39,423 bases of DNA, taken from positions 14,210-53,632 of the forward strand of contig CAJUKJ010000009.1 of assembly GCA_910587365.1 (NCBI GenBank). The letters run 5' to 3'. Both the position numbers and the translations under genes were made by a program. Source of the DNA: an uncultured Christensenellaceae bacterium. Its GTDB lineage: Bacteria > Bacillota > Clostridia > Christensenellales > Borkfalkiaceae. Within the stretch, counting starts at the first letter, position 1, and each line of letters opens with the position of its first letter. This document shows, one piece after another, positions 17,401 to 25,772 of the stretch. The notes below the pieces were generated by a model. The model was not told where the DNA came from. It ran no database searches and was given only the letters and a program-made list of their open reading frames with translations.

Positions 17401-20400
17401 TTCGTATATAGCAAACACGGCAACCAATGCGGGTAACTATACCTCATCGGTAAGGTTCCTCGTTTCGGAAGAGTACGCTGCAAATTATATAGTACCCGAC
17501 CCTAACGACGATACTACCTATGCGGGCAACTTCAACTTTAACTGCGACTGGCAGATAAACAAGCAGGAGATAGCGATTGTCTGGGAAACAGACAATTCAT
17601 CGTCCGATTTACTTGTCATACCCACTTTGCGCAACGGCGGAAGCCTTGTCGATTACACTTTCGAGCATCTCGTTAACGGCAGTTGGGTTGCTTGCGACAG
17701 CGTGCAGCCTGCCCAGACCGTAACGGAAAAATACCGCGTGTCGGCAACGCTTAAAAGCGTTTATGAAAACAACTACGAGCTTACGGGTTCAACCGACCCC
17801 TACGAGTTTGAAGTCCAGTCGGGCAAACTGCCTGTAACAATACATTTTGAAGTCAACAACGTCAGATGTGAAGACGGCGACGAGTTTGCGTATACGGGGC
17901 GTGAATTTCACGTAACTGTTGTTTCAGACTCAGGCGCACAGGTTACAAGTACGGTTGAGTATTACACGCTAAATGCAGACGGAACAAGAGGAAGCAAGCT
18001 TGACGGCGCACCCATAGACATAGGCAGCTATATTGCCGTTGTTTCCGTATCTTTCTCGTCCGACTCTTATCTTACCGACGAAAGCCAGACGGAAGTATCC
18101 TTTAAAATAGTAAAAGCCGATATAGACACGTCGGAGCTGCAATGGGAGTGTACACACGGCAATGACGTGGTAACCGCAACCTATGACGCCGATACCCAGA
18201 AATGGGTTGACTCCAACGGTAAGGAAGTAACGTTCTCGTTTGAATACGACGGTACGCCGTACTCGTTCGCGCTTGTCGGTCTTGCCGACGGCTTGACGAT
18301 AGGCAACACCACGGGGAACACGGCTACCAACGTAGGCGAATACGACGCAGTCGTTTCGTTTAGCTGGGGCGATAACTACAACGAGCCTGCGTTCCCTGCA
18401 TCGCTGCACTGGTCAATTACCAAGGCTACCATTCACTTTGACGATGTCAAGTGGGGGTACATCGACGCAGAAGGCAACGAGCATGAGTTCGACTTTGTCA
18501 ACGATTCGTTCGTGTTTACCCGCGACGAAAACAGCTTTGAAAACGGTCCCGTTAAATTTACCGTAGGGCTTATAAATATTCCAGACGGAGTAAAGGAGCT
18601 TATAACCTACAAGTCAATTTGCCTTACACAGCCCAACAGCGTAGAGGTGGACGGAAACTCGTTCTCGGCTGTCGGTCAGTACAAGACGACGATGACGATG
18701 ATGGGAACGTTTACCGATCCCAACTATGAAACTTTCAGGGCGGAAAACTTGCCTGCGTCTATTCCCACTTTCCTTGAATGGGAAATTTCAAGAAGACAGC
18801 TTACAAAAACCTCTTACGACTATTCCTGGACGGATTTCGACAACAGGACGCACGACCTCATAGAACTCAGCGGAATTCCCCGCGAAGAGCTTTGCTATTA
18901 TCAGGTTGAAATAACCTTCCTTGACACGGCAAACGGGGTTTACAACTATTACGAGGGTTATGAAGGCGTACCTTATACAGGTTTTTATGCAGGTACTTAT
19001 ACCGTAAGATTCTACGAACTTGTCGGCGACGAAGCCGAACCCATCTTCTGGGATTCCGTTGAAATCGAAGTCGGCAGGCACAAGTTGGAAGTAACCTGGG
19101 ACCTTAAAGGTTCCATTCCCGTTGCAAGGGTCACGGGCGTATACGTTTCCGATATGATAGGAACGCGTTACACCAACACCTCTTACGGCGACGTTACGGT
19201 TGCCTTTATCCAGTCCACCAACGGCGAACAGGAATTTATCGCAATGCCTTTCGTAACCGAAAAGTATGCAAAAAACCTTGACTTTGAAATGGCTTTCGGT
19301 CAGAAGGCAGAGGTATTCTTCCGTTACGAACAGTTCAAAAAGACGGATAGTTCAACGCCAATCGACAAATCCGCAATCGAGTTTGCAAGGGCAACTGCGG
19401 AATACACGGGCGAACCCATAACTTTCGAGCTTTTATGGTGGGAAAGCGAGTTTGCGCCTTATCTGTATTACGAAGGCGACTCGTTAACCCAAACGGATGT
19501 CGGTGTTTACCATATCGTAATAAGCTTTATTAAATACGACAGCCAGACAGGCGCGGGCGACGCATATTGGCTTGGCACAGACGGCGAACGTAATTCGATT
19601 GAACTTGAATTTGAAATTGTTCCCCGTACCAGCGTTCCTTTGGAATATCCCAAGTTCAATATGTATAGCGCAGTGTACACGGGCAATGAAATCGTATTTG
19701 AAATAACCAACTGGATAGTTCTTAAAGATTATATTTATTATAAAGTAACATGGAACGGACAGGATCGCGGAACTAATCTTACACAGGTAAACGCGGGTAT
19801 TTACACGGTAACTTTTAACTTCTATGAAGATTCGATAGGCTTCTGGAATGCCGACCCGACAAATCCCAAGAAGGAATACGTAGTCCAGTTTGAAATAACC
19901 GACCCCAACTCAACCACCAAAACATTGCTTGACCCTAAGCTTCAATATAATAATACCGTAACGAATACGGCAAAGTATACAGGCGGGGAAATTACTTTCT
20001 CCATCGTTGACTGGGACAGCTATTATGCACAGTACGTGGAAGTTGTCGGTAGCCTTACAGCAACCAATCCCGGTACTTATACCGTAACTTTGGCTGTTAA
20101 AACAGGTGTTGACGCAGTATTTTCTAACGGAAAAGATACCTATACAATCAGCTATACGATAGTTTCATCCGACCCCGACGCGCCGGTTTCCCTTGAAAAG
20201 CCTCATTTCGTTGACGCTTCAAAGCCGTATACAGGCTCGGCAATTCTTTTTGAATTAGCAGACTGGGCAAGCGTATACGAAGCATATCTTGAAATTTCAG
20301 GCGATTCCCTCACGCAGACTGCGTCAGGCGAATACAGCATAACGATTTCGTTTAAGGCGTCTTCCAAGGCATATTGGGCAGAAACAAACGGGCGTGAGGA

Positions 20401-21184
20401 TATTGTCCTTAAATTCTACGTATTGGAAGAAACCAACCCCGGCGATGACGAACCCGTCCGTATCAACCCCGACGACGTGTTTATAGTCGTAGACGTAAAA
20501 GAATTTACGGGCAAAGAAATTCAGTTTGATTTGAACAACTGGGAGTATCTCCGCGATTACGTAACCATTGACGGCGGTGCGGATTATCTCAGCCTTTTAA
20601 AAACGGAAGTGGGCGAGTACACGATTTCCGTTGAAATTAAAAATCCCAACAAAGCAACCTGGGTAGGCGGTTCGATAGCACCGATATCATTGAAGTTCCG
20701 CATAACCAAAGCCACCCTCACATTGGGCGATGGCAACGGCAACATTGTCGACGAAGACGGTAAGCTTATCATAACAAACGGCGACGGAAACAGGGTAGAA
20801 ATTGACGATTACCTCGATTACGTCTACCGTGACGAGGACGGAAATATCGTTCCCGGCGACCAGCTTGAAGAAGGTAAGAACTACTACGTTTCCGTTGAAT
20901 TGAAGCCCGGCAAGGAAGAGGATTTCAACAAAAACTTCACAAACGGGACGGACGGCTTCAAGCAGACTGTAGACGATAAGGTCAACAACCAGAACGGCGG
21001 TAAGGGCGTAGCCTTTACCAAGTCGAAGAAGGGCGGTTTGTCTACGATGCTTATTGTTACCATAGCAGTATGCGGCGTTCTGATTTTACTTGTAATTGCT
21101 ACTATTGTAGTTCTCGCAATAAAAAGACGGCAGTTTGAAGAAGAAGACGTCGTTTACGTCGACTATGAAGAAGGCGATTATTAA
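14495..21184 (+). CDS. Large exported Ig-like stalk protein with DUF6273-like head and acidic tyrosine tail
   Basis: The protein is 2229 aa. The signal region is 1-39, with likely cleavage after ANA. Residues about 75-390 contain TLQYGRYRY, WLPSVTEVG, WLRSAAN, FCTTEDGG and GLAIRPAIHLNL; the WLRS and RPA-x-x-LNL pattern fits the DUF6273 family (related to formylglycine-enzyme/C-type-lectin folds in my recollection). Residues about 400-2080 are many Ig-like modules marked YTG, AG-x-Y-x-V and W-x-Y boxes (for example VQWDYSSPYTYTGSEQ, NAGIYTVTF). A low-complexity linker precedes one membrane helix (about 2182-2209), then KRRQF and an acidic tail with three tyrosines. There is no LPXTG and no EDSVGLTG box. 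GGAGGGAG lies about 9 nt before ATG 14495. It is an inferred adhesin or stalk paired with the next gene. Confidence 0.85.
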   Translation: MRMNNYKIKIKTVFIALLIFLMGCAILGYSFINDKSANALSDVPETTTVTNPIYSFDSYCYDTEALDMLAKQVLGNNSATIDTLITYAKNEAGTAGKPISNKDITLQYGRYRYSAQNSYNSLVWMPVYVSRTNDISGDAILTLYLSATSTLLATSQQETGFFSNIQSYSTNYAANPPSNSYGTSYIRAFSLGNGGEYAYYSGTNASSATMSKADIYESRYNKYSDFVQGSDFKGLLYDDIVTPSSIAWQANESYTEYVDENSYCWPNDAYEEPSSGSYYYPDYFNYSNKTNYTVWKDDKVWLPSVTEVGNGDRDGNGVGTLNGIWELNKNQRSNTQDAWLRSAANNVNKTNGYSTYTMFCTTEDGGITTHDLNDSPYGHGFQGLAIRPAIHLNLSKIKTKTTPPVNLPDMDKGQFVSTVYNGEEQVIRSDFCTLTPEQIPWFVADGSMIVNFYAEDDEECANGAVTAKNAGTYIMLVQLRGNNQHFLGEDESVRLKKAKFIIEKAKIGIEWQYDDESIPSIKNVVGEYYPDDVANGMVPEVSMYYRKTGGTGKTFYEFPDEKGYYEAYAYIVDEDKRNYNYELAELNGNKIKSNQFYVKQKPIDEPYFKELGEGATTLERSYKGRQYIEIANISSYLEIDVTADRAGALDSLVEIGLTDEGVMVYRVEAVANYTFTVKIKDTVNIMWTGGTENNPDVAPRTLHLDIVEAEITVSFDGLPSSWETNRQMNFNLVISGVQAGEDSSVEMRVYYLSPTGSMVTLNKDESTGQYVIKSGLSVGIYTLVATLAGTGQYEGNYQMTSAKTQKFEIVRTVSTFNESLVRWQYSVGGRNTSLSNLGTGNTQNDPVSLRYTGDYYQVMLTIDEARLATYYVRAIYTGYKLSETDNTYKPFDGAKYVKNAGSYLIKVNITALDKNVIFTPQEYNLYFKIEQATFDLTGVQWDYSSPYTYTGSEQKVLLKADTLPTGLTPSYIANTATNAGNYTSSVRFLVSEEYAANYIVPDPNDDTTYAGNFNFNCDWQINKQEIAIVWETDNSSSDLLVIPTLRNGGSLVDYTFEHLVNGSWVACDSVQPAQTVTEKYRVSATLKSVYENNYELTGSTDPYEFEVQSGKLPVTIHFEVNNVRCEDGDEFAYTGREFHVTVVSDSGAQVTSTVEYYTLNADGTRGSKLDGAPIDIGSYIAVVSVSFSSDSYLTDESQTEVSFKIVKADIDTSELQWECTHGNDVVTATYDADTQKWVDSNGKEVTFSFEYDGTPYSFALVGLADGLTIGNTTGNTATNVGEYDAVVSFSWGDNYNEPAFPASLHWSITKATIHFDDVKWGYIDAEGNEHEFDFVNDSFVFTRDENSFENGPVKFTVGLINIPDGVKELITYKSICLTQPNSVEVDGNSFSAVGQYKTTMTMMGTFTDPNYETFRAENLPASIPTFLEWEISRRQLTKTSYDYSWTDFDNRTHDLIELSGIPREELCYYQVEITFLDTANGVYNYYEGYEGVPYTGFYAGTYTVRFYELVGDEAEPIFWDSVEIEVGRHKLEVTWDLKGSIPVARVTGVYVSDMIGTRYTNTSYGDVTVAFIQSTNGEQEFIAMPFVTEKYAKNLDFEMAFGQKAEVFFRYEQFKKTDSSTPIDKSAIEFARATAEYTGEPITFELLWWESEFAPYLYYEGDSLTQTDVGVYHIVISFIKYDSQTGAGDAYWLGTDGERNSIELEFEIVPRTSVPLEYPKFNMYSAVYTGNEIVFEITNWIVLKDYIYYKVTWNGQDRGTNLTQVNAGIYTVTFNFYEDSIGFWNADPTNPKKEYVVQFEITDPNSTTKTLLDPKLQYNNTVTNTAKYTGGEITFSIVDWDSYYAQYVEVVGSLTATNPGTYTVTLAVKTGVDAVFSNGKDTYTISYTIVSSDPDAPVSLEKPHFVDASKPYTGSAILFELADWASVYEAYLEISGDSLTQTASGEYSITISFKASSKAYWAETNGREDIVLKFYVLEETNPGDDEPVRINPDDVFIVVDVKEFTGKEIQFDLNNWEYLRDYVTIDGGADYLSLLKTEVGEYTISVEIKNPNKATWVGGSIAPISLKFRITKATLTLGDGNGNIVDEDGKLIITNGDGNRVEIDDYLDYVYRDEDGNIVPGDQLEEGKNYYVSVELKPGKEEDFNKNFTNGTDGFKQTVDDKVNNQNGGKGVAFTKSKKGGLSTMLIVTIAVCGVLILLVIATIVVLAIKRRQFEEEDVVYVDYEEGDY

Positions 21185-21189
21185 GGAGG
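21183..21189 (+). promoter_or_regulatory. Ribosome binding site overlapping the stop codon of the stalk gene
   Basis: AAGGAGG starts within the TAA stop (21182-21184) of the upstream gene and lies 9 nt before ATG 21199. Like units A and B, the site touches the end of the surface gene. Confidence 0.85.
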
Positions 21190-21198
21190 AAAAACACT

Positions 21199-24100
21199 AT
21201 GGCGGATTTTATTAAAGATAATATGCCGTATTCGGTCATAATCATTGTTGCGGCAGTTCTTGCTGTATTAATGTTTATCGTCCTTATAATTGCGGCAACC
21301 ACACAAAAGAAAAAGGTCAAAAAAAGGATTCACCCTGCTTCCAGGAAAAAGCAACCCAAAAGCAGCAGGGGCAAGAACAAGACGAATATCGTCGTTAATT
21401 CCAAACAGGACAACAGCGACTTAGTCCGCGCGAAAGCGGACGCCGAAATTGCCCGCGCCCGTGCGGAAGCGCAAGCCGAAACCGAGCGCATCAGGTCGCA
21501 GTCGCAAGCCGAAGTGGAACGCGCGCGTGCCGAAGCCGAAATTGCCAAAGCCCGCGCCGACGCAAACGGCAAAAACACTACGCAATACGTGCCTTACGGT
21601 ATCAATAACGACAACAGCGCGCTTGTCCGCGCCCAGATGGAGGCAGAGCTTGCCAAGGCAAATGCCCGTAACGAACGTGACAGGGCGCGCGCCGAAGCGG
21701 AGATTCGTCGTTTGAGGGAAGAAGCCGCAAGGGCGGAAAAGGCTAACCGAAAGAAGAAAGGCGCGGCAGAACCGCTTGTTCCCCCGCAGGATGGAAAGCT
21801 CTCCAAGAAGGAAGAGGCTGCAAGAAGAAAAGAGGAAGCCGAACGTCAGCGTATTCTCGAAGAACGCCACCGCGCGGAAATGGCTGCCGCACAGGCTAAA
21901 AACGACAAACAGCGTGCTAAGGCAGAAGCGGAAATTGCAAGGCTCAACGCATTGCTTGCCGAGCGTTCGCACTATGCACAACAGGTTCCCGTTGTCCAGC
22001 CGATAGACAACAGCGCGCTTATTAAAGCGCAGATGGAAGCGGAGCTTGCAAGACAGCAGGCTAAAAACGACGTTGAACGCGCAAAGGCGGAGGCGGAGCT
22101 TTCGCGAATCCGTTCCGAAATGTCGATGCGTACCCAGCGTCAATACGCGCAGGTGGACAACAGCGCGCTTGTAAAGGCGCAGATGGAGGCAGAGCTTGCC
22201 AAGGCGCAAGCTAAGAACGATATCGAACGCGCGAGAGCGGACTTCGAGATAGAAAGACTTAAAAACGAACTCGAACGCCGTGCGAAGGACCCCCAGCCCC
22301 AGTACCAGCCTGCCTACCAGCCGATAGACAACAGTGCGCTTATTAAAGCGCAGATGGACGCGGAATTTGCAAGACAGCGCGCTAAAAACGACGTTGAACG
22401 CGCAAAAGCGGAAGCAGAGCTTGCAAGAATACGCGCAGAAATGTCAATGCGGACGCAGCGTCAGTATGCGCAGGTAGACAACAGCGCGCTCGTAAAAGCG
22501 CAGATGGAGGCAGAGCTTGCCAAGGCGCAGGCTAAGAACGACATCGAACGCGCGAGAGCGGATTTCGAGATAGAAAGACTTAAAAACGAACTTGAACGCC
22601 GTGCAAAGGAACCCCAGACGGTACAGCAGACGGCACAGAGTACAGACAACAGCGCGCTTATTAAAGCGCAGATGGAAGCGGAGCTTGCCAAGGCACAGGC
22701 TAAAAACGCCGTAGAACGCGCTAAGGCGGACGCCGAGCTTGCAAGGATAAGGGCAGAGCTTTCGGCTCGCCAACAGCAGCCCGTCGTCCAGCAGGTAGAC
22801 AACAGCGCGCTTGTAAAAGCGCAAATGGAAGCCGAGCTTGCCAAAGCACAGGCTAAAAACGAAATCGAAAGAGCCAAAGCAGAAGCGGAAATCCAGCGGC
22901 TTAAAGACGAAATGGAACGCCGTGCGCACCAGACCGTTCAACAGACGGGTGCAGGAAGCGGCGACCTTGTAAAAGCACAGGTTGAAGCAGAGCTTGCCCG
23001 CGCCCGCGCCGAAATGGAAGCGGAACGCGCAAAGGCAAAAGCCCAGCAAGAAATAGACAAAGCCCGCGCAGAAGCGGAAATTGCGCAGCTCCGCGCCCAG
23101 GCAATGGCAGCGCAGCCTGCAAAAGTCGACCATAGCGAGCTTGTGAAAGCCCAGGTTGAAGCAGAGCTTGCCCGCGCCCGCGCCCAAATGGAGGCGGAAC
23201 GCGCTAAGGCAGAGTATAAACAGGAAATCGAAAGGGTCAAAGCCGAAGCCGAAATAGCAAAGCTTAAAGCCCAGCAGATAATCGCTGTTGCACCCGAAGG
23301 GCAGCAGGGCGTAAATTCAGACGAGATAAAGTCGCGTATAGAAAAGGAAGTCGCGCTTGCCCGTGCGGAAATGCAGGCTGAACGCGAAAGGGCAAATGCG
23401 GTTGCCCAAGCCGAAAAGGCGCAGGCGGACGCGGAAATTGCAAAGCTTAAAGCGCAGATTGCGGCTAACCCCGCACCTGTACAGTCAGTCCAGACCGACA
23501 ACAGCGAACTTATAAAATCAAAAGTGGAAGCCGAGCTTGCAAAGGCAAAGGCGGAAATGGAAGCCGAGCGTTCAAAGGCGGCGGCACAGGCGGAAATAAG
23601 CAGGGTTACCGCAGAAGCGGAAATTGCCAAGCTGAAAGCGGAAATCGCGGCAGCGCGCGACAGCAAGCAGAACGTTCAGCAGCCCGTCGTCCAGCAGGTA
23701 GACAACAGCGCGCTTGTAAAGGCGCAGATGGAAGCCGAGCTTGCAAGAACGCAGGCAAAGAACGACGTAGAGCGAGCGAAGGCAGATGCCGAAATCCAGC
23801 GTCTTAAATCCGAAATTGCGGCGGCGCAGAGCGCGGCACAACAGCCCGCACAGCAGACGCCCGACAATAGCGAGCTTATTAAGGCAAAGGTCGAAGCAGA
23901 GCTTGCAAAAACGCAGGCAAAGAACGACGTAGAACGCGCAAAAGCGGACGCGGAGATACAGCGTCTTAAAGCCGAGATTGCGGCGGCACAGGTAAACAGA
24001 CAGCAACAGCCTATGATGCAACAGTTTGACAATAGCGCGCTTGTAAAGGCGCAGATGGAAGCGGAACTTGCCAGGACGCAGGCAAAGAACGACGTAGAGC

Positions 24101-25548
24101 GTGCAAAGGCAGATGCCGAAATCCAGCGGCTTAAAGCCGAGATTGCGGCGGCGCAAAGCGCGGCACAACAGCCCGCGCAGCAGGCAGCCGTTGACAATAG
24201 CGAAATAATAAAAGCAAAGGTCGAGGCGGAACTTGCAAGGGCAAGGGCGGAAATGGAAGCCGAACGCGCTAAATCGCAGGCACAGGCAGAAATCGATAAG
24301 ATGAAATCCGAAGCTGAAATTGCCAGATTAAAGGCGGAGGCACTTGCTTCTAAGCCCGCTGAAACCAAGCACGACAGCGCGGAGCTTGTAAAAGCAAAAG
24401 TAGAAGCCGAGCTTGCGACCGCCCGCGCACAGATGGAAGCGGAGCGTGTTAAGGCACAGGCACAGCAAGAAATAGATAAAGTAAAAGCAGAAGCGGAGTT
24501 AGCAAAAATGAGAGCAGATTTATTCGGAACTCAACCCCAGTCACAAAGTAAAGACAATAACGACCTTATAAGGGCGCAGGTGGAAGTGGAACTTGCGCGC
24601 GTAAGGGCGGAAATGGAAGCCGAGCGCGCAAGGGCGCAGGCACAGCAGGAAATAGAAAAGGCGCGTGCGGAAGCTGAAATACAGCGTCTTAAAGCGCAGA
24701 TTGCGTCAACGCCTGCAAGTTCGCAAATTCAGTCCGACAACAACGAGCTTATCAAAGCTAAGGTTGAAATAGAACTTGCAAAAGCGCGTGCAGAGCTTGA
24801 AGCGGAGCGTATGAGAATGCAGGCGCAGCAGGAAATCGAAAAGGTGCGTGCAGAGGCGGAGCTGGCGCGTATGAAGGCGGAAATTGCCGCACATCAGAAT
24901 GCGCAGCAGCCTTACGGTATGAATCCTTATGGAATGCCTTACGGTATGAATCCTTATGGAATGCCTTACGGCTATCCTCAGCAACAGCCCCAGCAGCAGG
25001 ATAACAGCCAGCTTGCAATGATGAAGATGGAAGTAGAGCTTGAAAAAATGCGTGCCGACCAGCGCGCCGCGCAGGAAGCAACGCGCGCTCAGGCGGAAAT
25101 AGCTGCGGCTAACCAGCGCATAGCACAGGAAGCAAGCCGTGCGCAGCAGGAAATAAACGCGGTTAAGATGCAGGCGCAGCAGGAAGCTAACGCAATGAAG
25201 ATGGCGAACGAGTTTATGCGTATGCGTTCTGATAATAACAATCAGCACAATATGTATAACCAGCCTTACGGGCAGCAGCCTTACGGTTACCCTCAGCAGC
25301 CCTACGGTTACCCCCAGCAACCCTACGGCTATCCTCAACAGCCTTACGCACAGCCTCCCGTTCAGCAGCAGGCGCAGCAGTTGCCTCCCCCCCAGGTTCA
25401 GCCCATAATTATAAATAATACAATGCCTAAGGCTAAAAAACCCGAACCCAAAACCCAGACGATAATTAAGGAAGTAGTACACGAATCGGATGACAACGAC
25501 TTCTACGATATCGACGGTTTTTACGATGATTATAACGGCAACAAGTAA
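21199..25548 (+). CDS. Membrane-anchored cytoplasmic coiled-coil repeat protein (about 20 repeats)
   Basis: The protein is 1449 aa. One membrane helix (about 12-34) is followed by a very basic stretch (QKKKVKKRIHPASRKK), placing the rest inside the cell. Residues about 72-1350 are roughly 20 units of 50-65 aa. Each starts with D-N-S-x-L-[IV]-K-A-[QK]-[MV]-EAELA, continues as Ala/Glu/Arg/Lys helix (KNDVERAKADAEIQRLK) and ends in a Gln/Pro linker. Unit 2 is followed by an irregular insert rich in Lys/Glu. The last unit is flanked by PYGMNPYGM and PYGYPQQ repeats. The C-terminus is acidic with tyrosines (DNDFYDIDGFYDDYNGNK). Even acidic/basic alternation suggests coiled coil or single alpha-helix rods. 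It begins 14 bp after the stalk gene stop and ends before a terminator. I know no named family; scaffold or spacer function is inferred. Confidence 0.82.
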   Translation: MADFIKDNMPYSVIIIVAAVLAVLMFIVLIIAATTQKKKVKKRIHPASRKKQPKSSRGKNKTNIVVNSKQDNSDLVRAKADAEIARARAEAQAETERIRSQSQAEVERARAEAEIAKARADANGKNTTQYVPYGINNDNSALVRAQMEAELAKANARNERDRARAEAEIRRLREEAARAEKANRKKKGAAEPLVPPQDGKLSKKEEAARRKEEAERQRILEERHRAEMAAAQAKNDKQRAKAEAEIARLNALLAERSHYAQQVPVVQPIDNSALIKAQMEAELARQQAKNDVERAKAEAELSRIRSEMSMRTQRQYAQVDNSALVKAQMEAELAKAQAKNDIERARADFEIERLKNELERRAKDPQPQYQPAYQPIDNSALIKAQMDAEFARQRAKNDVERAKAEAELARIRAEMSMRTQRQYAQVDNSALVKAQMEAELAKAQAKNDIERARADFEIERLKNELERRAKEPQTVQQTAQSTDNSALIKAQMEAELAKAQAKNAVERAKADAELARIRAELSARQQQPVVQQVDNSALVKAQMEAELAKAQAKNEIERAKAEAEIQRLKDEMERRAHQTVQQTGAGSGDLVKAQVEAELARARAEMEAERAKAKAQQEIDKARAEAEIAQLRAQAMAAQPAKVDHSELVKAQVEAELARARAQMEAERAKAEYKQEIERVKAEAEIAKLKAQQIIAVAPEGQQGVNSDEIKSRIEKEVALARAEMQAERERANAVAQAEKAQADAEIAKLKAQIAANPAPVQSVQTDNSELIKSKVEAELAKAKAEMEAERSKAAAQAEISRVTAEAEIAKLKAEIAAARDSKQNVQQPVVQQVDNSALVKAQMEAELARTQAKNDVERAKADAEIQRLKSEIAAAQSAAQQPAQQTPDNSELIKAKVEAELAKTQAKNDVERAKADAEIQRLKAEIAAAQVNRQQQPMMQQFDNSALVKAQMEAELARTQAKNDVERAKADAEIQRLKAEIAAAQSAAQQPAQQAAVDNSEIIKAKVEAELARARAEMEAERAKSQAQAEIDKMKSEAEIARLKAEALASKPAETKHDSAELVKAKVEAELATARAQMEAERVKAQAQQEIDKVKAEAELAKMRADLFGTQPQSQSKDNNDLIRAQVEVELARVRAEMEAERARAQAQQEIEKARAEAEIQRLKAQIASTPASSQIQSDNNELIKAKVEIELAKARAELEAERMRMQAQQEIEKVRAEAELARMKAEIAAHQNAQQPYGMNPYGMPYGMNPYGMPYGYPQQQPQQQDNSQLAMMKMEVELEKMRADQRAAQEATRAQAEIAAANQRIAQEASRAQQEINAVKMQAQQEANAMKMANEFMRMRSDNNNQHNMYNQPYGQQPYGYPQQPYGYPQQPYGYPQQPYAQPPVQQQAQQLPPPQVQPIIINNTMPKAKKPEPKTQTIIKEVVHESDDNDFYDIDGFYDDYNGNK
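22001..22642 (+). repeat. 321-bp in-frame tandem duplication within the coiled-coil gene
   Basis: Two copies start at 22001 and 22322 with cgatagacaacag and stay nearly identical for about 300 bp, encoding repeat units 3-4 and 5-6. A partial third copy follows from about 22647. Differences are mostly silent, so this is a fairly recent expansion under protein-level constraint. Confidence 0.85.
24911..24970 (+). repeat. 27-bp tandem repeat coding PYGMNPYGM
   Basis: Two perfect 27-bp copies (24911-24937, 24938-24964) and the start of a third lie in the linker before the final coiled-coil unit. All are in frame. Confidence 0.88.
25264..25350 (+). repeat. 21-bp tandem repeat coding PYGYPQQ
   Basis: Three full 21-bp units (25279-25341) with a degenerate unit on each side encode a Pro/Tyr/Gly/Gln tract, a sequence type that is usually disordered and can self-associate. 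Confidence 0.85.
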
Positions 25549-25565
25549 AACAAATTGAAAAAGAG

Positions 25566-25595
25566 TAAAATACCCGCCTTTTGGCGGGTATTTTT
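25566..25595 (+). terminator. Rho-independent terminator of unit C
   Basis: AAATACCCGCC, a TTTT loop and GGCGGGTATTT form an 11-bp stem, with the T run continuing to 25595. It begins about 18 bp after the coiled-coil gene stop. Confidence 0.92.
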
Positions 25596-25596
25596 A

Positions 25597-25611
25597 ATAT
25601 TGTAACAATAT
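25597..25611. promoter_or_regulatory. 15-bp palindrome upstream of the unit D promoter
   Basis: ATATTGT, one A, then ACAATAT make a perfect inverted repeat 28 bp before the -35 box. The half-site is the same as in the palindrome before unit C (ACAATATATTGT, 14282-14293), which suggests one regulator could read both. Confidence 0.4.
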
Positions 25612-25639
25612 ATGGTTATTTTTTACTATAATTTTATTG

Positions 25640-25668
25640 TTGACATAGTTGACAAACAGTGATATAAT
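25640..25668 (+). promoter_or_regulatory. Full-consensus promoter of surface unit D
   Basis: TTGACA (25640-25645), exactly 17 bp, then TATAAT (25663-25668) match the vegetative consensus at all 12 positions. A second TTGACA at 25649-25654 lies in the spacer, 9 bp downstream of the first. The leader to ATG 25773 is about 97 nt, with no gene seen in it. Confidence 0.88.
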
Positions 25669-25772
25669 TTTTAATGGTAGAATGGAATATTAAGATGTAA
25701 TACTATACGCTAATGCGAAAACGGTATTAATTTCACTAATAATTCTACTCAAAAACGTAAGAGAGGTACGGT

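Noticed and set aside
21421..25482. Long open frames on the minus strand opposite the coiled-coil gene (some over 240 codons)
   Set aside because: They mirror the repetitive GC-rich codons of the plus-strand gene, give Cys/Leu/Arg-rich or Ala/Ser-rich low-complexity products, and lack ribosome binding sites. They are shadow frames.
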